A stretch of DNA of 64,000 nucleotides, from the NCBI GenBank assembly GCA_029237695.1, contig CM055277.1, positions 44,426,242 to 44,490,241 of the forward strand, read 5' to 3'. This document shows, one piece after another, positions 59,735 to 64,000 of the stretch; position 1 is the first letter of the stretch; every line of letters begins with the position of its first letter. The notes under the pieces are model-generated. The model saw only the letters and a list, made by a program, of their open reading frames with translations. It was not told the DNA's origin and did not search any database. The DNA comes from Conchocele bisecta (lineage: Eukaryota; Mollusca; Bivalvia; Lucinida; Thyasiridae). A program made the position numbers and the translations under genes.

Positions 59735-60300
59735 GTGTGCAACAAGTGTAGGCCCAGATCAGCCGCTGTATCCAGGCAGTCATAGTCAGTCGCGTGGTTC
59801 ACTAGATGGAATGGAGTCCGGTAAACACCAACGAACATGTAAATTGAGGCATACATACAGGGTATACATACTACATACTACAGACGGCTCAAAGTTTGGT
59901 CAGTTGAACAAAATGCTTATTTTTAGCAGGTGTTTGTATGCACTTGCAGGCTCTGACCTAAAGTGGCATTCCTGTAGCCTATTTCATCAACATTACAAAG
60001 TATACTTTCCTAGCAAAGTATACTTTGAGGGAGCAATCATTGATTTTTCCGAAATGCATTTTTTCATGCAGAACTAACAATTGCATATATTTGATGATTA
60101 AAACTATGCAGAATTATTATACTGAATTTATTACATTATCACAGCCAAATTGGCTGTGATAATGTAATAAATTCAGTATAATAAAAATTAATGAATTTAT
60201 CATAAAATTGAAAATGTCTCCCTCAAAGTATACTTTGCTACTAAAGTATACTTTGCAATGTTGATGAAATCGGCTACAGATGATCAGGGTCTACACTCGT
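59735..60300. repeat. M3 MITE remnant around a Harbinger-like MITE
   Basis: GTGTAGGCCCAGATCAGCCG at 59746-59765 and GATCAGGGTCTACACTCGTT at 60281-60300 look like the two facing halves of an M3 core, with other sequence (including SINE-like or unidentified parts) and the family H copy 7 between. Confidence 0.5.
59975..60276. mobile_element. PIF/Harbinger-like MITE (family H), copy 7
   Basis: TAGCCTATTTCATCAACATT to GATGAAATCGGCTA, flanked by CTG (59972-59974) and CAG (60277-60279). Central hairpin ATTACATTATCACAGCCAAA, TTGGCTGTGATAATGTAAT is perfect. The overlapping 114-residue plus ORF is a chance frame. Confidence 0.9.
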
Positions 60301-60374
60301 TGTTAATCTCCCAGGGCCAGTAATTACATAAGTTCCTCACTGAGCATGTATTCATGTATTTCAACTGAAAATCA

Positions 60375-60425
60375 AGCAGGTTGATTGGTCGAGACTGTGC
60401 TCAGTCTCGATCAATCAAACTTCTA
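60375..60425. repeat. Short perfect hairpin
   Basis: GGTTGATTGGTCGAGACTGT faces AGTCTCGATCAATCAAAC, with the centre GTGCTC (60378-60421) and slight arm differences. From 60425 to 61015 no other feature is recognised. Confidence 0.6.
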
Positions 60426-61014
60426 GATTTCGAGCACGAGATACCAGTTCAGGAAGTGTTAGGTCTCTATTGTGTGCCAGTGACCATGAATGATATAACC
60501 CAGCACGCATGTCAGTCACGGCCAAACAATCATTGCAAAATGCCGTGTACAGCTAGCTACTGTTCCACAGTCGGCCAATGTTCACAATCGATCGTCGATA
60601 ATAATTGGGCAGGAAACTTTGATCCATCACTGACAATCAAACTGCAGTAGATAACAATCACCATATATCAGAATAAACACAATCACTTTGAAAGAAATAT
60701 ATACATTTAGATGTTCAGATCTTTTTTTCAAACGACAAATGTACTTCGTTTCTATTATATTATACACAAGCAGAAGAACACCATAAATTCTGTTTTGCAA
60801 CAAAATAAATATTTCTACAGCACAATTTTGCGTACTCCACTGCATAAACAAGTTGTATGGATGAAGCCGTTTTTTACCAATTATCGACTATAACACATTG
60901 TACCACTGTTTTCCTGCATAGATTATAGAACTTTCCAATTAACCCATCACAATTGGAATATTTTCGGGTAGATGAAAATTTTAACACATTTTTTTTCTAT
61001 TTTCACTTCTCAAT

Positions 61015-61210
61015 GAAAATACGTGGCTGTGACGGGAGAAATAGGGATGATCAGATTTGTGACCAGTCTGTAACCTGATAATTGCTTGTTAGAAGCATGA
61101 CAGGTGTATCATTGATGGAATGGTGAACGGTGCAGGCCCGGATCTGTGCGGATGCACAGGCTGATCTGGATCTACACTGGTCACAAAATACATTTCTTCA
61201 GTCCCAGCCA
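61015..61210. mobile_element. M3 MITE, complete copy
   Basis: CGTGGCTGTGACGGGAGAAA, TAGGGATGATCAGATTTGTG, ACCAGTCTG at the left and GGCTGATCTGGATCTACACT, GGTCACAAAATACATTTCTT, CAGTCCCAGCC at the right. Divergence from 35736-35933 is moderate. Confidence 0.75.
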
Positions 61211-61275
61211 AATTTATCTTGTAACAACTCATTTAAAGACGTTTGAAATGAGTCGTTACAACAATTACGTTTGAA
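61210..61275. repeat. Short hairpin cassette
   Basis: TTGTAACAACTCATTTAAAG, ACG against CGT, TTGAAATGAGTCGTTACAA, followed by TTGAAGAGAAACAAAAG. Related to the TGTTGTTACCACTC hairpins at 16876 and 25005. The region 61275-61760 has nothing recognised. Confidence 0.6.
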
Positions 61276-61765
61276 GAGAAACAAAAGAAAAAAAGAAAAG
61301 TAAATGAATGCATCTTCAGAATATAATGAGTTAAGTCTGATAAAAGGAAACAGTCTGGCAGTGAACGATTGGAGGACACTCCACATTGTGTTTGATAGAA
61401 AACGCTCAAACAGGTCGTGGTACATTTATATAGCACTGTTAAACAATATAGGACACTGAATTAAATTAATTGAATGTGCTTCGCATCTGAAAAACAAGGA
61501 ATAATGTACACGAGCGAATGGGAATTTAAGGTAATTGTACTCTTCTTGTGGCCACATATAATAGACAAAGTTTGATCTAGCACATTTATTTTTACGTTCA
61601 CACAGGTTATTTTTTTTCCATAAAGGCTTCTTGAACACACATATCTATACATATATATGGTTTATTGGTGAAAGTAGCTATCGTTTTAGAAGTACGTGTA
61701 TTTTGTTTTTTATTAAATTTCTTTAGATTTTACATGGGGCCACAAGAAGGGTACAACTACCGTAA

Positions 61766-61944
61766 CCCTTAGACCACAAACTTAATTTTTTTGTCGTCTG
61801 CTGTTTATTTTCTATTTTCCATCATTATCATCAAAAACATGCTTTGACAGCACTTTAGCTGTCAAACCATGTTTTTATTGAGAAATAAGGCAAGATATAA
61901 AAGCAACAGCAGACGACAATTGTTGTTAGTAGCGGGTCTAAGGG
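61766..61944. mobile_element. TTAA-type MITE, cassette head deleted
   Basis: CCCTTAGACCACAAAC at the left after GTAA, GCGGGTCTAAGGG at the right before TTAA (61945-61948). Inside are GTCGTCTGCTG and CAGCAGACGAC as in 19323 and 23229. The hairpin is reduced: TTTGACAGCACTTTAGCTGT, CAAACCATG joins the arms directly, so the AGAATCATTTCC/GGAAATGATTCT head seen in the sisters is missing. Confidence 0.85.
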
Positions 61945-62493
61945 TTAAGTTCCCAGTCAACTACCGTAAAACAAATTTTGTGGAGCCTGCACTGGGAGAC
62001 TGGTAGAAAACTTTCCTATTGAAAAGCTGCTGATCCCCCTCCCCCACCCAACTTGTTTGATTTGGCTGTTTCAATCTTCCTTCAAATAGCAAAACGTTGT
62101 GTATTCTGGCCCTGCGGAAACTCCAGAAAATTTGGGTCAAGTAGAATCAGTCGGCACATGAAGTGATGTTCAACATCAAATAGGTTAAACTTGAATACAT
62201 TGTCACAATCAAACACTCAACACACATGCAAACTATAATATGTAGTTATTCGATAAGCACACCTTTGCATACATAACTTTTAGGCACACTTAGGTACTGA
62301 AAGTTGAAGTCACAATTTTACAAAATCAAGTTTACTGCCTTTGGACTTGCATGAACATCTGTAGTGTTTGCCATATGATCAACGAGTTGTCCTAACAAGT
62401 CAATGTTGTTGAATTACCACGAGACATGCACCCGTGATCATTGCTTGGTTCATTGTATGAATTATTGGTATCGTACATCAATTCATAAGCAAG

Positions 62494-62889
62494 CAGCGCT
62501 CCAGATAAGGTGCATATTGCCGTATTTTACGCACTTACTTTAGCTGAATACACATTGATTATCAAAAGTGGGAGTACAAAATACTCACAGCAATGTGAAA
62601 ATATGCATTGATTTTCAAATTGAGTAGTGAAAATACTGTAATAAGGTTACAAATGTACTTAGTTCAGCTGCAAAAAGCAAAGTGTTCACTTATTGCAGCT
62701 GAAATAAGCGAATTTTTAAATTTGTTATATTTTTTTCTGTTTCGGCTTATAATAAGCGTTCGGCTTACTAGTATATTTAAGGGTGGGAATTGACTCGAAC
62801 ACCTTCCATACCCGTTATTTTTTATTTGGAAATCAGGGGGTATAATAAATACTCTTTTAGTATTTACACACAACTTATCTAGAGCTCTG
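62494..62889. mobile_element. Palindromic family C element, complete
   Basis: CAGCGCTCCAGATAAGGTGC at the left faces ACAACTTATCTAGAGCTCTG at the right. Inside: TTTACGCACTTACTTTAGCT, GAATACACATTGATTATCAA, AAGTGGGAGTACAAAATACT, TGCATTGATTTTCAAATTGA, TAGTGAAAATACTGTAATAA, TTGCAGCTGAAATAAGCG. The shorter relatives are 23726-24005 and 27549-27905. Ends resemble family A, interior does not. Confidence 0.7.
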
Positions 62890-63029
62890 AGCTAGGTCAT
62901 ATACGGACAGGGGCTTGGTCGCATAAATGCAGGTTTATATCCAGCCAACAGTATGGTCATATACAGACGGGCATGCACATCCACAGCACTGAAATTACAA
63001 TACCATGAATGGTGGTGCAAGGCAACGAA

Positions 63030-63237
63030 AATATTTGTATGTGCAAATTTAGGATTGTAAATTTCAATTGATGGATTTACATTTATTGAGCATAGGCTGC
63101 ATATGCAGCCTATGATCAATAAATGTAAATCCAATAATTGTTTACAATAAAACAGTGTTAAAGTAAAGTTTACAGACTATCATAATTTTGCACTTACGTA
63201 CATTTTAGTCGTACAAAGTTTAGTGAAACGGGCCCCT
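63030..63237. mobile_element. Family T foldback MITE, copy 3 (left end truncated)
   Basis: GCAAATTTAGGATTGTAAAT, TTCAATTGATGGATTTACAT, the hairpin TATTGAGCATAGGCTGCATA, TGCAGCCTATGATCAATA, and the right end TTTAGTCGTACAAAGTTTAG, TGAAACGGGCCCC. The left end is replaced by unrelated sequence before 63030. Confidence 0.75.
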
Positions 63238-63339
63238 CCCCCCAGGTGTAAATCCCAGTACGATTCACAGTCAGGATCAACACTGGTCGGAAATGACCAT
63301 AAGTCAAACTGTTTTTGTAACATGTGGCTTTTTTTTTTT

Positions 63340-63420
63340 GCTCCATTCTTGAATCTCGTGTTTGAAATCAAGCTGTGTTTGATCGAGTTGATTTCCACAA
63401 TCAATAGTTTGATTTCGAGT
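63340..63420. repeat. Short inverted repeat GAATCTCGTGTTTGAAATCAA
   Basis: TTTGAAATCAAGCTGTGTTT, GATCGAGTTGATTTC and the following CAATCAATAGTTTGATTTCG contain facing TTGAAATCAA/TTGATTTC words. The stem is weak. 63445-63600 contains a decayed family O copy (GGCACCATTTGTTTTAGGAA, ATAGGGGTTTCCCAAATCAA). Confidence 0.4.
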
Positions 63421-63675
63421 TTAACTAATTCATGCTTAGAATGTTATATACTCATTACTGTAATCAGTCTAAATATGTGGGCACCATTTGTTTTAGGAAA
63501 GCTCCATCAAATAGGGGTTTCCCAAATCAAATTGTATTCAAATAAATTGTTATTGCGATAAACTATACTAATCCTGAATGTCGAGACACTTGTGGGAAAC
63601 CATGTATTTATATGTGCTTCAGAGAATAAATTGTGGCTGAATATTCACGACTGAATGGTAAGGCATTGTAGACTG

Positions 63676-63815
63676 GTCAGAGTGAGTGAGTGAGTGAATA
63701 GGGTTTAATGTCCGCTTTTCTGACATAGAGGTACAAGCCTCAGGGAGTCTACACGCAGACGGGTCAACGGGGTCGTGTCCCGTATCCACCTGTCCGAGGG
63801 GGGTGGTCAGAAAGA
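63676..63815 (+). mobile_element. Mollusc SINE-like fragment (GTTTAATGTCCG)
   Basis: GAGTGAGTGAGTGAATAGGG, TTTAATGTCCGCTTTTCTGA, AGGTACAAGCCTCAGGGAGT, GGGGTCGTGTCCCGTATCCA. The GAGTGAGTGAGT...GGTTTAAxGTCCG start is typical of a common molluscan SINE-like repeat. The minus-strand 68-residue ORF over it is not a gene. Confidence 0.55.
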
Positions 63816-64000
63816 ACTGGAACAAAAGTCATTGGTTTCAATGACAATTCGGTCCTGTTTGCATGGTACATCACAGCTGTACGTGTCGTAGAAAGGTAAT
63901 CACAACTTAGTTGTGTAGCGGACACATTCCGAGCTCGTATTCAACTCAACTTGGGTAGGAACTAACCGAGAATGTATAAAATTCAATTAGTGATCAAGTA

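Noticed and set aside
1..64000. LTR retrotransposon or LINE coding regions
   Set aside because: No reverse transcriptase, integrase or gag-like block was recognised in any frame, and no long direct repeats bounded by TG...CA were found.

Overview
The window is from an animal nuclear genome, most probably a bivalve mollusc. That assignment is an inference: the one gene is of animal type, and the repeat content looks bivalve (tRNA-derived SINEs ending in a GTTAAAC motif, tandem-repeat-bearing Helitrons, the AACAAGAGGGCCATGATGGCCC repeat type), but no database search was possible. Coding density is very low. Apart from one gene, almost every stretch is an intron or 3' flank built from interspersed and tandem repeats.

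The gene is NUP88, the nuclear pore nucleoporin 88, on the + strand. Eleven exons were joined by hand: 3006-3192, 5762-5936, 26603-26701, 27404-27482, 29108-29212, 31787-31936, 37327-37446, 39823-39969, 44877-45003, 48795-48913 and 50290-50353. Every junction keeps frame with GT/AG borders. The result is about 456 residues ending in TGA: the end of the beta-propeller, then the C-terminal coiled coil. The N-terminal part, about 300 residues by comparison with the vertebrate protein, lies upstream of base 1. The visible part spans over 47 kb for under 1.4 kb of coding sequence.

Layout. 1-2.46 kb: tandem arrays full of AGGTCA nuclear-receptor half-sites, closed by a Helitron-type 3' end. 3-8.8 kb: first two exons among nested MITEs. 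9.2-11.2 kb: a roughly 172-bp satellite with G-tract/C-tract hairpins. 11.2-14.8 kb: a 301-bp duplication and a three-level transposon nest. 15-23.5 kb: TTAA-flanked MITEs, SINEs and several Helitron-like arrays. 24.3-26.3 kb: a 2-kb terminal-inverted-repeat element. 26.6-50.4 kb: the other nine exons in repeat-rich introns, including a 2.2-kb hAT-like element inside another element (40.0-42.4 kb). 50.4-64 kb: 3' flank with more MITEs, a foldback with 78-bp arms and a 1.8-kb repeat with four roughly 430-bp units; no second gene was recognised.

Most noteworthy patterns: (1) TCAAGGTCA, the FTZ-F1/ERR-type nuclear receptor site, occurs about 30 times across otherwise different tandem-repeat families; (2) one hairpin cassette centred on TTAGAATYGTCTCC recurs inside MITE families whose ends differ; (3) seven copies of a PIF/Harbinger-like MITE with CWG target duplications whose middle base often disagrees between the two sides; (4) many insertions can be proved from target duplications or uninterrupted sibling copies. 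No transposase or reverse transcriptase gene was recognised, so the mobile elements here appear non-autonomous.
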